A stretch of 64,000 nucleotides of DNA from Amycolatopsis nigrescens CSC17Ta-90 (GCF_000384315.1 NZ_ARVW01000001.1:4774157-4838156), one strand, 5' to 3'; shown: positions 7,916 to 16,645, counted from the first letter of the stretch. Made by a program: numbers and translations. The notes: a model not told the origin generated them from the letters alone.

Positions 7916-10900
7916 CTAGGAGATGACTACAGGATACGCAGTCTTGTACAGGCCATTTCGGGCCGGCACCAGTGTTGCGTGTGTGGCAGGGATGATCGAG
8001 CCATCTGGCCTTATCGCCTGCCCAAGGCCCGGCGGGATCTCAATTGTCTTGACGCTGAACCCTGGCTTGTAGGAGTTCTTTAGGAGCTCCACGGCAGCGT
8101 TGTTGTCAAGCCATTGCCCTTGGCTATTTCCGGTGACTCGGGCGCGATCGAGCAATCTGCCGGTATTCTTCAAGCCGGCTCCGTGATCATTGAAAGTGTG
8201 ACCAAAAGTTGGCTTGCTTAGGTGATTCCAATTTATGCATGAGTTTTTCGCGAGTGCCCGGGTGTTGCTGGCGTAGCCGGCCGGTATCTTTTCGCCGGAT
8301 TCTGTCCGGGCTACTGTGGCTAAATTGGTTCCACTCGGCTGGTAGCACGGGTTATTTTTGGCTTTTGCTACTACACTTCTCGACGACTCGAGAATTTTTT
8401 TGCCGAGCTTGGAGCTTTCGAGAAATTTGCCGATCCCGGCGACAGCTCGAAATATGGCTTTTCCAACTTCGGGAAGCTTGCCAAGGATAGCTAGAAACTT
8501 GCCAATATTGACAACGGTCCATATGCAGCCTTCGATATTTGCCTCGCCAAAGCAGCGCTTGGCGTCATCAATTCCCAAAAGCCCAACGAGAACGTCGGCG
8601 CCGATTTCGAGCAGGAACTGAATTATGGTTTTGTTGGCTGCGGAGTAGGCGTCATGGTACTGCTGAACAGCCTCGTCATCGCCTTCGTAGAAGAGTAGTT
8701 CGAGTTCATCGGGGGTCAATTCGATCCCGCCGCCGTCTTCGAGCTGTTCGGCGACTTGCCTGCGGCGTTCGGCTTCGTCTCGCCGGGCTTGTTCCTCGGC
8801 CCGGTCCGCGGCCTGTTGTGCCTGGACCGCGCTGTCACGGGCATTGCGGGCTGCTTCGGCGGCCCGGTCGGCGTTTTCCTGAGCCCGGTCGGCGGCGGCT
8901 TGGGCGGCGGCCGCGTCGGCTTCGGCGCGGGTGGCCGCGTTCCGTGCTGCTGCTGCGTCGGCTTCGGCGCGGCCGGCTGCGGAACGGGCTGCGGCGGCAT
9001 CCTGCTCGGCCGCGGCTGCGGAACGGCCGGCGATCACGGCGTCGCTGTTGGCCGCGTTCGCCGCCCGGCGGGCAGCCTGCGCATCGGCGCGGGCCTGTGC
9101 GTCGGCCTGGTTGGCCCTGGCTCCAGCGGCGCGCGCGGCCGCTCCGTCGACGGCCGCCGCGGCCGCGGACTGCTGGGCTTCCGCGGCCGACCTGGCCGCC
9201 GCGGCCGAAGACGCCGCCGCGGCTGAGGCCGCGTTGAAGGCCGGTTTGACCTGGTCAGCAGCGTTGGCCGCGGCATCGGCGGCCTGTTGTGCGGCTACGC
9301 CGGCTTCGTTCGCACGGTCCTGAGCGGCCTTGGCCTGTTCGGCGCCGACCTTCTTGGCCTCCTCGGCGACGAAAGCCACGAAGTCGGCGTCCAAATCGCT
9401 ACCGGTGAACGGCGCGACCACCTTGATCGCGGCGTTCGCCGGGTCGGTGATCGCCTGCGACGACGCACGTGCGGCCAGGGATGCCCGCACCGCGACCCCC
9501 GCCTGGGTAGCCGCGGACACCGCTTCGTTCGACGCCGCTTCGGCTTCGGCTTTCGTCCGCTCGGCGGCCCACAACGACTGAGTTGCTTCGCTAGCCGCCT
9601 GTTCGGCCAGTTGCACCGCGGAGCGGGCGTGTTCAGCGGCCTGTGTTTCGGCCGCGGTGGCTTCGGCCGCCTTCACGTTCGTCTTTACCGCAAACGCATG
9701 CGCGCTGGCGGCATGCGCTTCGGACTGGGTTGCCGCGGCGTCCGCCGCGACCGCGGCGGCGTGGGCCTTGTCCGCTTCCGCACGAGCCCGCGCGGCCGCT
9801 CTGGTCGACTCGGTCGCCGCCGCCCTGGACTGTGCCGCGGCACCCGTCGCCACGTTGGCCGCCGACCGCGCGCGGATCGCCGCTTCGGTGGCGGTGTTCG
9901 CCTCGGCGCGGGCCTGGGTCGCCGCGGCCTGAGCTGCATCTGCCGCGGAGGTGCCTCGCGCTTGGGCAGCCGCGGCCTCCAGCATTTGTGCCTTGGCTTC
10001 GGCCACCTGCTTGGTGCGCTCGGCCGCTATCGCACCGTCCCGCGAAGCCGCGGCGTTGCGTTCTTCGTTCTGTGCCGCGTTCGCGGCCTGTGCCGAGACA
10101 CCTTCTTCGGCCAGCGCCCGTTGCAGGGCACTGTGCGCGATCCCGGCCTGCAGTTCGGCGTTGCCACGGGCGGACCTGGCTATTGCGCCTTGCCGTTCGG
10201 CTTCTGCCCTGGACGCGGCCGCGTTCGCCCGTTCGCGTTCGGCCGCCGCACGGGCGGCGGCTGCCTTCTGCTGTTCGGCCTCGGCAACCAGCCTCGACTC
10301 ATGTGCTCGTCTTGCCGCTGCCCATGCCTGCTGTTCGGCTGCTTCGGCCTCGACCCTGGCCTGCCTGGCGCGTGCGGCGGCATCCTGCGCGGCGACGGCC
10401 TGCACCCTCGCGGCTTCCGCGATCGTGGCCGCGGACCGGGCGTGCTCCTCCGCGTGTGCCCGCCACTTCCGGGCCTGCTCCGCGTGTGCTTCAGCCTTCT
10501 GCTGCGCGTCTTGGGCGAGATCTGTTGCCTCGGTGGCGTCGATGGCGTGCTGCGCGGTCTGCGACGCGCTCACTGCCGCGGCTGCCGCCGCCGCCATGCC
10601 GTGGGCCATCTGTGCCCACTGCGCGCCATAGGTCAGCCCGGTCTCGACCAGGATGTTGGCCTGCACGGTGGCGGTGGCCGACGCCTGCTGCGCATCGGTC
10701 GCGGCCTGCCCCGCGTAGCCGAGTTGCCTGGCCACTTCGGCCTTCACCTGACGGAATGCGTCAGGCTGATGCTGACCGCTCGACTCGTCCTCGGCGAGGA
10801 TCTTCGCGGCCCGGCGGGCTTCGTTCGCCGCCGATACCATCGCATTCGAAGCCCGCTGCAAGGCTTGAATGCCGTTCCCGTGCGCGATCAGCAGATTCTT

Positions 10901-11716
10901 TCGCGCAACCGCCGCCCGAGCGGCCTTCTTCGCCAGCTCGGTCAACTGCTCGGCGGCCTTGTTCCGTTCTTCGAGGTCTTTGAGATAGGCCTCCCGCGCG
11001 TCCGCGTCCCGCTTCGCCGCGGCCTGATAACCAGTTCTCAAGAACTCGGCGATCGCCGAATCGCCGGTTTCCAGAGCCGTTCGTGCGCCCTTCCTTACCT
11101 CTGCTCCCGCGACATCGGCCAGCATCGTCACTCGCGCCCGGTTCTGTTCCAGCCGCTGCTGTTCGAACTGGCGCGTTTGCTCGTCCCGCTGCCGCGCCAC
11201 GTCCTTCCCGTAGGCCAGGAAATCCGCCCGGTCACCGGGTTCACCGGCGAGCACCCTGGTGACCTCGGCGTTGAAGATCGGGCCACCGGTACCCGCCATC
11301 GGCTCGATCGCGACCCGGTTGAGCCGGTCCGCCTCCTGCTTCCGCGCGGCCGCTCTGGCCCGCGCCTCGTGCACCCCCACACTGATGAACGCCATGATGG
11401 CCGCGTCGTCGCCGCGCAGGGCCTCCGCCGCCGCTTCCCGAACTTCGGGCTCCGGGTCCAGTTCGACGAAATCGGCAACCCAGGCGCGCAGCCTGGGGTC
11501 GCCGGTGATGTCGGGCATTCCGGTGATTCCGTCCCACTCCTGGTACCCGGAGTCGGGAATCGGTCTCGGGTCGGTCTCCGGATCGGTCGCCGCCGCAACG
11601 GCGGTCCGCGGTGCCGCAGCCGCCGGTGCCGCGGCCACCGGCTCGACGCCACCGGCGAAGACCGCCAGCACCATCGAGCTCACCAACGCTCTTCGAGCCC
11701 ATCTCATGCGCGTCAC
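7916..11716 (-). CDS. Secreted ALF-repeat polymorphic-toxin-like protein
   Basis: A 1266-residue exported protein. After a signal peptide (ALVSSMVLAVFAGGV, AxA sites) there are ALF-type repeats to about residue 200, then roughly 700 residues of extremely Ala/Glu/Arg-rich heptad sequence (repeated AAARAEAEAA-like blocks), predicted as a long helical or coiled-coil stalk. Around residues 1010-1110 is a pretoxin-like hydrophobic segment (GADVLVGLLGIDDAKRCF, CIWTVVNIGKFLAILGKLPE). The last ~97 residues form a compact globular tail with FGHTFNDHG (His1173, His1178), THATLVP (His1246) and GLYKTAYPV. Paired histidines plus a late Lys-Thr are reminiscent of small metal-independent RNase toxins, but I cannot name the family. 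DNA coding for the tail drops sharply in G+C. The GTG at 11716 has AGGGG ten bases upstream. An 8-bp hairpin (11749-11767) lies in the 83-bp gap after the preceding gene. Confidence 0.75.
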   Translation of the reverse strand: MTRMRWARRALVSSMVLAVFAGGVEPVAAAPAAAAPRTAVAAATDPETDPRPIPDSGYQEWDGITGMPDITGDPRLRAWVADFVELDPEPEVREAAAEALRGDDAAIMAFISVGVHEARARAAARKQEADRLNRVAIEPMAGTGGPIFNAEVTRVLAGEPGDRADFLAYGKDVARQRDEQTRQFEQQRLEQNRARVTMLADVAGAEVRKGARTALETGDSAIAEFLRTGYQAAAKRDADAREAYLKDLEERNKAAEQLTELAKKAARAAVARKNLLIAHGNGIQALQRASNAMVSAANEARRAAKILAEDESSGQHQPDAFRQVKAEVARQLGYAGQAATDAQQASATATVQANILVETGLTYGAQWAQMAHGMAAAAAAAVSASQTAQHAIDATEATDLAQDAQQKAEAHAEQARKWRAHAEEHARSAATIAEAARVQAVAAQDAAARARQARVEAEAAEQQAWAAARRAHESRLVAEAEQQKAAAARAAAERERANAAASRAEAERQGAIARSARGNAELQAGIAHSALQRALAEEGVSAQAANAAQNEERNAAASRDGAIAAERTKQVAEAKAQMLEAAAAQARGTSAADAAQAAATQARAEANTATEAAIRARSAANVATGAAAQSRAAATESTRAAARARAEADKAHAAAVAADAAATQSEAHAASAHAFAVKTNVKAAEATAAETQAAEHARSAVQLAEQAASEATQSLWAAERTKAEAEAASNEAVSAATQAGVAVRASLAARASSQAITDPANAAIKVVAPFTGSDLDADFVAFVAEEAKKVGAEQAKAAQDRANEAGVAAQQAADAAANAADQVKPAFNAASAAAASSAAAARSAAEAQQSAAAAAVDGAAARAAGARANQADAQARADAQAARRAANAANSDAVIAGRSAAAAEQDAAAARSAAGRAEADAAAARNAATRAEADAAAAQAAADRAQENADRAAEAARNARDSAVQAQQAADRAEEQARRDEAERRRQVAEQLEDGGGIELTPDELELLFYEGDDEAVQQYHDAYSAANKTIIQFLLEIGADVLVGLLGIDDAKRCFGEANIEGCIWTVVNIGKFLAILGKLPEVGKAIFRAVAGIGKFLESSKLGKKILESSRSVVAKAKNNPCYQPSGTNLATVARTESGEKIPAGYASNTRALAKNSCINWNHLSKPTFGHTFNDHGAGLKNTGRLLDRARVTGNSQGQWLDNNAAVELLKNSYKPGFSVKTIEIPPGLGQAIRPDGSIIPATHATLVPARNGLYKTAYPVVIS

Positions 11717-11799
11717 AAAGTCACGTCCCCTCAACAAAAGATCACCTGCGCGCCGGAAACCGGCGCGACTGAAAAGAAAGAGCAGTGGAAACCGCCGGC

Positions 11800-12834
11800 T
11801 CAGCGCGGTGCGCCCATGCGGCGCTCACCCTCCTGTGCTTCCGTCAGCAACGAAGCCCAGAACTCGGCTTGCTCAATGGCCCGCTGCCGTTCGGCGGTCC
11901 ATTCGGACTGGCAGGCCGTGGCCGGATCGGCGACGGCCTGCCAGTTCGGTCCAGCCGCGGCCAGCGCGTGTTCCGCGATGGCCTGCCAGCGCGCCGCCTG
12001 TGCGGTGGCGAGTTGCTGCGCTTCGGACCAGGCTGTACGCGGCGGCGTGGTCTGATCGCCTACTGCCCGCCATGCCCGTGCGGCAGCGGCCTTGGCCTGT
12101 TCGGCCGCCTCTTCCGCGGCATCACGGGCCGCTTGTTCGGCCGCCTTCGCCTCGGTGATCAGCCGCTGGATCGCCAGGCGCCAGTCGATCTCCCGGTCGG
12201 TGACCTGGCGGCGGTGTGCCTCCAGGTCCAAGCGTGCGCCGGTCGCCCACCCGTATGCGAAGAATTCGACCAAGTCCGCGTCCGTTGATCCGGCGCGGAC
12301 CGCCCACGCCGCGGACACGCGAACCTGCGGCCCCGGATCATCGGTCTTCAGCGCGCGTACATAAGCCCGATCTGCTTCCACCAGAGCGCGTGCTTGTTCA
12401 CCGCTGTGTTCCCTGGCCAGGCGGTCACCTTGCTCCGCTGCTGCGAATCCGGTGGTCACGAACTGGCGCCGGTCATCGGGAGAACCGTTGACCACCCGTT
12501 GCGCCGCGGTATGCACTGCTGGCGCGTACTCCGCCGTGTAGGTCATCAGGACCCGTCGTATGAAGTCCAGATCCATTTGTGCCGTCTGCGCGGCCAGTTG
12601 CCTGGCATAGGCGAACTCCGAGTCCAGGAAACGAGCGACGGCGGCTTCCTGGGCCGGGCTGTTCAACGCCGACCACGCAACCGCGCGCACGATCGACTGC
12701 GGATCAGTGGTCGCTATGTAGAGCACGAAATCTCGATCCGCCGTCGCGCGGTCTGGCACCGCGACCGCCGGCGTGGTGAAACCGGAAAGCAAGGCCAACA
12801 TGACCAGGGCAGCAAAGAACACACGCTTGCGCAC
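11800..12834 (-). CDS. Secreted ALF-repeat protein, first gene of cluster
   Basis: A 344-residue exported protein: signal peptide RVFFAALVMLALLSGFTTPAVA, then ALF-like helical repeats (DRDFVLYIATTDPQSIVRAVAWSAL, and repeated segments around FVTTGFAAAEQGDRLAREHSGEQ), then an Ala-rich helical region (EAKAAEQAARDAAEEAAEQA) and a short C-terminal segment. It resembles the N-terminal half of the neighbouring toxin-like protein but lacks any globular C-terminal domain. It may be a scaffold or accessory partner, or a paralogue that lost its tail. The GTG start has GGAGGGG nine bases upstream. It leads four co-oriented genes that end at the hairpin near 5.2 kb. Confidence 0.75.
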   Translation of the reverse strand: MRKRVFFAALVMLALLSGFTTPAVAVPDRATADRDFVLYIATTDPQSIVRAVAWSALNSPAQEAAVARFLDSEFAYARQLAAQTAQMDLDFIRRVLMTYTAEYAPAVHTAAQRVVNGSPDDRRQFVTTGFAAAEQGDRLAREHSGEQARALVEADRAYVRALKTDDPGPQVRVSAAWAVRAGSTDADLVEFFAYGWATGARLDLEAHRRQVTDREIDWRLAIQRLITEAKAAEQAARDAAEEAAEQAKAAAARAWRAVGDQTTPPRTAWSEAQQLATAQAARWQAIAEHALAAAGPNWQAVADPATACQSEWTAERQRAIEQAEFWASLLTEAQEGERRMGAPR

Positions 12835-13162
12835 GATCGGAATCCCCTCCGAAGCGGGAGGCCCAGCGCCCCGTCAAGCGGCTACCAAGTATCTCCCGGA
12901 CAAGGTGGGTATATCCCCACGTGCCCGCGTTGTTACCGGAAACGGAGTTTTTCTCGCGCTGTCTTTTGTTGATCTTTCTGGTTAGCAGATCGAGTATTCT
13001 TCGGGCACCTCCGTTTGGCGGTAAGGACTCTTGGCGGTTGTTTCAGTCGGGTCGTGGGGGAGCGCCGATGAAAGAACTTTGACTGTTTCTGCACTTGGAC
13101 GGTCACGCGGGGCACCTGTCCGATGGGGCGGGATTCAGCAACGCGAGGGGCCGTGATGTCGC
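12835..13162. other. Divergent intergenic region (ALF cluster / sigma gene)
   Basis: 328 bp without a convincing gene. It must hold the promoters of the ALF cluster (minus) and the sigma-factor gene (plus). The clearest symmetric element is a 16-bp dyad at 12905-12920, GTGGGTATATCCCCAC, with seven of eight pairs matching, about 75 bp upstream of the ALF cluster start. G+C is lower around 12940-13010. I could not assign -35/-10 boxes with confidence. Confidence 0.5.
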
Positions 13163-14119
13163 GTGAGGGCAGCCGAGGATTTCGATCGCTTCTTTTCCAG
13201 TGGTTTCGCCGGGTTGGTCGGGTTTCTGCGTGAGCGGGGGTTCGAGCTGGCGGTGGCGGAGAACGCCGCGGCCGAAGCGATGACCTGCGCGTATGACAAG
13301 TGGGACGATCTGCTGCACCCGGCGGCCTGGGTGCGCACGGTGGCGTTCAGGGCGGCCACCGGGCAACTGCTCGAAGAGCTCTACAGCGGCGAAACCCGGG
13401 CCGAGGCGGTCGCCCCCGATCTACAGGGCACGCTGGTGCGGGTCAAGCGGCGGGCGGCCGCGCGGCAGCAGCGGGAGATCGCGAAGCGGGTGGTGGTCGC
13501 AGCGACCACCGGCACCCTGCTCGCCTGGCCGCGCCGGCCGGTGGACTGGCGGGGTGCGGGCGGGTGGACGTCGCCGCGGCTGCAGCGGCAGCGGGAGCCG
13601 ATGGACTCCGACGACCGGCTCGACGTGCTGCTGCGCGCCGCGCGGGCGGAGTCGCCGCAGGCCGTCGAGCTGCTGCTGGCCAGGATCCGGCCGCTGGTGC
13701 TGCGCTACTGCCGGGCGCGGATCGGCAGGCGGGAGCACACCTTCGAACGCGCCGACCAGGTGGCCGGTGAGTCGCTGCGCGCCGTGCTGGACGAACTGCC
13801 CGCCTACTGGCGCCGTGGCAGGCCCTTCCTGGCCTTCGTCTACGGGATCACCAGATACCGGGTGTCCTGCGCCGTGCCGCGGCAGAACTACCTGGAGCCG
13901 GCGGGCTCGGACGACGACCCGGAGCTGAACCGGCGGATGACCCGGCTGCTCGGCATGCTGGACGCCGACGAACGGGAGATCGTGGTGCTGCGCGCGGTGG
14001 TCGGGCTGACCGCGGAGGAGACGGCCGCGGCCGTCGAACGGTCCGCGGACTTCGTTCGGATCACCCAGTACGAGGCGCTGTCCAGGCTGGGGCAGGCGGT
14101 GACCTCGGAGGAGGTGTGA
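13163..14119 (+). CDS. Tandem sigma-70 (ECF-type) protein: partial sigma region fused to ShbA-like ECF
   Basis: One uninterrupted 318-residue frame with two sigma-like parts. Residues ~5-65 look like ECF region 2 (FAGLVGFLRERGFELAVAEN, EAMTCAYDKWDDLLHPAAWVRTVAFR), followed by a basic and hydrophobic linker (residues ~95-125) but no matching region 4. From Met147 a complete ECF follows: region 2 (LLLARIRPLVLRYCRARIGR, GRPFLAFVYGITRYRV) and region 4 (LDADEREIVVLRAVVGLTAEETA, QYEALSRLGQAV), closest in feel to the ShbA group, which in Streptomyces transcribes the principal sigma gene. The GTG at 13163 has GAGGGG 12 bases upstream. The internal ATG at 13601 has GGGAG only three bases upstream. It may be a true fusion or a decayed first sigma gene read into a second. 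Confidence 0.7.
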   Translation: MRAAEDFDRFFSSGFAGLVGFLRERGFELAVAENAAAEAMTCAYDKWDDLLHPAAWVRTVAFRAATGQLLEELYSGETRAEAVAPDLQGTLVRVKRRAAARQQREIAKRVVVAATTGTLLAWPRRPVDWRGAGGWTSPRLQRQREPMDSDDRLDVLLRAARAESPQAVELLLARIRPLVLRYCRARIGRREHTFERADQVAGESLRAVLDELPAYWRRGRPFLAFVYGITRYRVSCAVPRQNYLEPAGSDDDPELNRRMTRLLGMLDADEREIVVLRAVVGLTAEETAAAVERSADFVRITQYEALSRLGQAVTSEEV

Positions 14120-14164
14120 GCCAGTTCCTCGCGTCTCCGGCGGGCCCGGCATAGGGTTTTCGCC

Positions 14165-15487
14165 ATGGTGGCGACGGCGGTGGAACTCGCGAAGGCGGTC
14201 CGTGCGGGCGAGCTGGATCCGGTCCAGGTGACCAAGGAGGCGCTGCACCGGATAGCTGCGGCCGACGGCGTGGTCGGCGCGTTCCGCCGCGTCCGCGCGG
14301 AGGAAGCGCTGGCCGAGGCGGCCGCGCTGGCGGACCGCGCGGACCTCGCGGAGCTGCCGCTGGCCGGGGTGCCGGTGGCGGTGAAGGACGTCGCGGAGGT
14401 CGCCGGCGAGTTCGCGCAGTGGGGTTCGGCGGCCTACCCGGACACGCCCGCGAGCGAGGACGACGACATCGTGCGGCGGTTGCGCGCGGCCGGTGCGGTG
14501 ATCGTCGGCCTGGCCAGGGTGCCCGAGCTGTGCGTCTGGCCGATGAGCGACGCACCGGACGGTGTCGCGCGCAATCCGTGGGACCCGGCCTACACCGCCG
14601 GAGGTTCCTCCGGTGGCAGCGCGGCCGCGGTCGCCGCCGGGCTGGTACCGGTCGCGCACGGCACGGACGGCCTCGGTTCGATCCGGCTGCCGTCGGCGAT
14701 GTGCGGGCTGGTCGGCATCAAGCCCGGTGCCGGCGTGGTGCGGGAGTCCGGTGAGCCGGGCTGGTACGGGCTGTCCTCGCACGGCTCGCTGGCCACCACG
14801 GTGGCCGACGCCGCGCTGCTGCTCGGGGTGCTGGCCGAACGGCCCGACCTGCTCGAAGTGACCAACCCCGGCTCGCTGCGGGTCGCGGTCTCCACCACAC
14901 CGCCGGTGCCGGTGCCGGTCCCCAAGCCGATGATCGACGCCGTGCGCCGGACCGGCGCGCTGCTCGGCGAGGCGGGCCACCGGGTCGCGTCCGCGACACC
15001 TCGCTACAGCCCGGAAGCCGCCGCCGGCCTGATCGCCCGCTGGTTCGCCGGCCCTGCCGTCCAGGCCGACCGGCTCGACCACGGCCTGCTGCAGCGCAGG
15101 ACAAGGGCGCACGTCCGGTTCGGGAACGTGCTGCGCTCGACGAGGCTGGTCCGCGACGGCACCCGGCGGCGCTGGCAGGCGCGGGCGGAGGAATTCTTCA
15201 CCGAGCACGACGTGCTGGTGACGCCGATGCTGGCCACGCTGCCGCCGAAGGCCCGCCGCTGGCACGAGCGGTCATGGCCGTCGAACGTGGTGCCGTCGAT
15301 CAGGGTCGCCGGTTTCGCCGGGCTGTGGAACCTGGCCGGCTATCCCGCGATGTCGGTGCCGGCCGGGCGGCACCCCAGCGGGCTGCCGCTCGCCGTGCAG
15401 CTGGTCGCGGCCCGCGGCGGTGAGGCGAAGCTGCTCGGCCTCGCCGCCGAACTCGAAGCACTCGCCCCCTGGCCGCGCAACCCCTGA
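14165..15487 (+). CDS. Amidase signature-family hydrolase
   Basis: A 440-residue cytoplasmic amidase-signature enzyme. The Ser-cisSer-Lys triad is visible: Lys in PVAVKDVAEVAG (about 77), the glycine/serine-rich loop AGGSSGGSAAAVAAG, and the nucleophile segment GTDGLGSIRLPSAMCGLVGIKP. The C-terminal part (LAGYPAMSVPAGRHPSGLPLAVQLVA) is also typical. Such enzymes hydrolyse carboxamides or related C-N bonds; the substrate here is not evident. There is no GatC or GatB nearby, which argues against the tRNA-transamidation subunit GatA. The gene starts 45 bp after the sigma gene and ends at a palindrome facing the convergent DivIVA-like gene. Confidence 0.88.
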   Translation: MVATAVELAKAVRAGELDPVQVTKEALHRIAAADGVVGAFRRVRAEEALAEAAALADRADLAELPLAGVPVAVKDVAEVAGEFAQWGSAAYPDTPASEDDDIVRRLRAAGAVIVGLARVPELCVWPMSDAPDGVARNPWDPAYTAGGSSGGSAAAVAAGLVPVAHGTDGLGSIRLPSAMCGLVGIKPGAGVVRESGEPGWYGLSSHGSLATTVADAALLLGVLAERPDLLEVTNPGSLRVAVSTTPPVPVPVPKPMIDAVRRTGALLGEAGHRVASATPRYSPEAAAGLIARWFAGPAVQADRLDHGLLQRRTRAHVRFGNVLRSTRLVRDGTRRRWQARAEEFFTEHDVLVTPMLATLPPKARRWHERSWPSNVVPSIRVAGFAGLWNLAGYPAMSVPAGRHPSGLPLAVQLVAARGGEAKLLGLAAELEALAPWPRNP

Positions 15488-15496
15488 CCCGAACGA

Positions 15497-15545
15497 GCCC
15501 AATGTGACGTTTGGCCAATAGAACGAGCCGAACGTCACGTTGGGC
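15497..15545. repeat. Palindromic repeat, family 2 copy 1
   Basis: 18-base arms (15497-15514 and 15528-15545; left arm GCCCAATGTGACGTTTGG) pair fully in RNA with two G-U pairs around a 13-base loop CCAATAGAACGAG. That loop is the exact reverse complement of the loop at 46708-46720, so this copy is the same element inverted. It lies between convergent genes. Confidence 0.8.
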
Positions 15546-15563
15546 CAGGGCAGGCGCGAACGG

Positions 15564-16550
15564 TCAGGAGTTGGCGGCGGGCTGGGGCGACTTGGGCTTG
15601 GCGCCGTTGGACGGGGGCTTCATCGCGGGTGCGGTCTCCGCTTCGCCGACCGGGGCCGTGCTGACCACGCCCTCCTCCTTCAGCGGGACCAGCGCGGGTT
15701 CGCTGCGGCTGAGCGCTTCGTCCGCGGCCTTCAGCCTGGCGCCGACCTGCTCGCGGATCTTGGTCAGCATGTCCACCTTCTCGGTGGCCTCGGTGGTCCG
15801 CCGCTCGGCGTCCGCGGTGGCCTCGTCCACTCGCCGCTTCGCCTCCGCGGTCGCTTCGTCCACCCGGCGCTTGGCCTCCGCGGTGGCCTCCGCGAGCCGC
15901 CGCTCGGCCTGGTTCTTGCTGGCCGTCTGCTGATCGGCGACGTGCTTCTCGAGCGCGGTGCGCTGCGAGGTCATCGTCGCGTCGAACTCCCGCTCGATGT
16001 TCCGCCGCTTGCGCTCGGCCTCGGCGTCCAACTGCTCACGCCGCTGCACCGCGTCCACGGTCAGCTGGGTGACCTCGGCCTTGGTCACGTCCAGCGCGTT
16101 CTGGTGCTCGGTGTGCAGCGCCTCGGCGTGTGTTTCCAGCTGCGACAACAGCTTCTGGTAGCGCTCGCGCAGTTTGTTCGACACGTCGATGCTCTGCGCC
16201 CAGTGCTTCTCGGCGGCGGTCTGCGCCCCGGTGATGATCTCTTCGGCGCGCGCGTTCGCCAGCTCGGCGGTCCGCTGCATGCGCTCGTCGAGGTCCTCCA
16301 GCCGTTCCGGCGGCTGCCGCAGCTCCTCGACCCTGGTGCGCAGCCGGTTGATCTCGCCCCTCGCGTTCTCCAGCTCCCGGGACAGGGTGCTCGCCTGCGC
16401 CATGGCGGCGTCGCGGTCCGCGACGATCCGGCGAAGGTGCGCCTCCACGTGGTCCAGGTACTGGCGGACCTGGTTACGGTCGAAGCCGTGCCACGCCTGG
16501 TCGTACTCCCGGCGCAGCGGGATGAGGCCGTTGTCTCGGTCGGGAACCAT
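15564..16550 (-). CDS. DivIVA-domain coiled-coil protein
   Basis: A 328-residue protein with an N-terminal DivIVA-like region (LRREYDQAWHGFDRNQVRQYLDHVEAHL, about 12-42), then a nearly continuous coiled coil to about 290 with three near-identical Ala/Glu/Arg units (EATAEAKRRVDEATAEAKRR) near 235-265, and a disordered Pro/Lys-rich tail. Actinobacterial proteins of this type assemble into polar or wall-growth scaffolds, as DivIVA/Wag31, Scy and FilP do. It is not the principal DivIVA, which sits in the division cluster. It is monocistronic, converges on the amidase gene, and has no membrane segment. Confidence 0.75.
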   Translation of the reverse strand: MVPDRDNGLIPLRREYDQAWHGFDRNQVRQYLDHVEAHLRRIVADRDAAMAQASTLSRELENARGEINRLRTRVEELRQPPERLEDLDERMQRTAELANARAEEIITGAQTAAEKHWAQSIDVSNKLRERYQKLLSQLETHAEALHTEHQNALDVTKAEVTQLTVDAVQRREQLDAEAERKRRNIEREFDATMTSQRTALEKHVADQQTASKNQAERRLAEATAEAKRRVDEATAEAKRRVDEATADAERRTTEATEKVDMLTKIREQVGARLKAADEALSRSEPALVPLKEEGVVSTAPVGEAETAPAMKPPSNGAKPKSPQPAANS

Positions 16551-16645
16551 GCCACGACGGTACCTGCGTACGGCGTGTCAACGACGTTAGGTCACACCGA
16601 AAGGTCACTGAATTCTGTGACCTTCGCACCAGTGACGGTCCGTAG

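Noticed and set aside
12933..13115. Small minus-strand ORF in the ALF/sigma intergenic region
   Set aside because: The product is Lys/Gln-rich without motif, has no ribosome-binding site, and covers the region where promoters are expected.
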